A stretch of 20,588 bases of DNA from Methanobacterium sp. (GTDB lineage Archaea; Methanobacteriota; Methanobacteria; Methanobacteriales; Methanobacteriaceae). How positions within the stretch are numbered: the stretch's first letter is position 1; each line of letters opens with the position of its first letter. Below, piece after piece: positions 20,435 through 20,588 of this stretch. The stretch is taken from NCBI GenBank assembly GCA_019084405.1, contig JAHRFX010000042.1:1-20588 (forward strand), read 5' to 3'. The notes under the pieces were generated by a model, which did not search any database, was not told where the DNA came from, and saw only the letters and a program-made list of their open reading frames with translations. Made by a program: the position numbers and the translations under genes.

Positions 20435-20588
20435 AATCAGTGAACAAATCCTATAAATACTGGATATATCCAAATAAAGAGCAGCAGGATATATTAGAAT
20501 TTAATATAGGTAGTGCACGTTTTGTTTTTAACCATGTCAAAACCACCTATGAACTATACAGAAAAATAGGCAAAGAATATGGATACAC
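20431..20588 (+). CDS. tnpB: RNA-guided endonuclease TnpB (IS605 OrfB), N-terminal fragment
   Basis: TnpB is the omega-RNA-guided nuclease of IS605 elements and an ancestor of Cas12. Only the first 52 codons are present: SYKYWIYPNKEQQDILEFNI followed by GSARFVFNHV matches the N-terminal OrfB helix-turn-helix region (K-x-R/W-I/L-Y-P-x-K-E-Q and RFVFN). The RuvC catalytic residues lie outside the window, so intactness is unknown. ATG 20431 overlaps the tnpA stop by 4 nt. The window edge truncates it; no frameshift is seen in the visible part. Confidence 0.88.
   Translation, partial: MKSVNKSYKYWIYPNKEQQDILEFNIGSARFVFNHVKTTYELYRKIGKEYGY

Larger units (their letters stand above)
19941..20588 (+). 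mobile_element. IS200/IS605-family insertion sequence, right end outside the window
   Basis: The order left-end hairpin, tnpA (Y1 HUH transposase) and overlapping tnpB, both on the + strand, is the IS605-group arrangement. Such elements move as single strands without target duplication. The right end, with its hairpin and the omega-RNA scaffold that guides TnpB, lies beyond the window. Insertion is just downstream of the iron operon terminator. The left boundary given is the hairpin; the true end is probably 10-40 nt further left. Confidence 0.85.

Noticed and set aside
1..20588. CRISPR array, rRNA or tRNA genes
   Set aside because: No regularly spaced repeats and no rRNA- or tRNA-like sequence were found on either strand.

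Overview
The window looks like chromosomal DNA of a methanogenic archaeon of the order Methanobacteriales, most likely Methanobacterium or a close relative. This rests on the AT-rich intergenic DNA with T-tract terminators, many TTG and GTG starts behind GAGGTGAT-type ribosome binding sites, the archaeal exosome/RNase P/proteasome gene cluster, an archaeal nicotianamine-synthase homologue and FmdE-domain proteins. The genus is inferred from gene content; no database was searched.

Positions 1-9074 hold the conserved archaeal information-processing superoperon, all on the + strand. After the 3' end of a carboxymuconolactone-decarboxylase-like gene come rpl15e, a COG1325 RNA-binding protein, rnp3 (Rpp30), rnp2 (Pop5), psmA, the SBDS homologue, rrp4, rrp41 and rrp42. 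A second block follows: rpl37ae, rpoP (too short for usual ORF cut-offs, TTG start), a Brix-domain protein, the KEOPS subunit gene pcc1, pfdB and a DUF3194 protein. Genes overlap or abut, and several starts are non-ATG. A 9-bp hairpin sequesters the rrp4 ribosome binding site, and a 9-bp hairpin holds the rrp42 stop codon in its loop.

Positions 9075-16731 look like a metal-handling locus, probably nickel or cobalt. It has a large secreted, membrane-anchored protein with two FmdE modules and His-rich stretches, cbiM (S component of an ECF-type Ni/Co transporter), a two-helix secreted-loop protein in the place of CbiN, a convergent GNAT acetyltransferase, a nicotianamine synthase and cbiO (the ATPase). 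No CbiQ is present. The main new observation is a shared promoter element, AAGTAATACT, exactly 11 nt, then TTATATTA. It occurs upstream of each of the three units (secreted FmdE protein, cbiM, nas-cbiO) and nowhere else that I could find. Inverted copies of the half-site lie about 20 nt upstream of two of them, and a convergent pair lies in the long leader of the first. I infer a single metalloregulon joining a metallophore-type enzyme, an ECF transporter and a surface metal-binding protein.

Positions 16732-19816 form a ferrous-iron unit: feoB, a 63-residue Cys-rich protein and a DtxR-family regulator with a C-terminal FeoA domain. It lies behind a promoter with two DtxR-like palindromes just downstream of the TATA box, which suggests autoregulated iron uptake. 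The window ends in an IS200/IS605-type element with a left-end hairpin, tnpA (HUH motif degenerate to H-I-N) and the start of tnpB, which is cut by the window edge.
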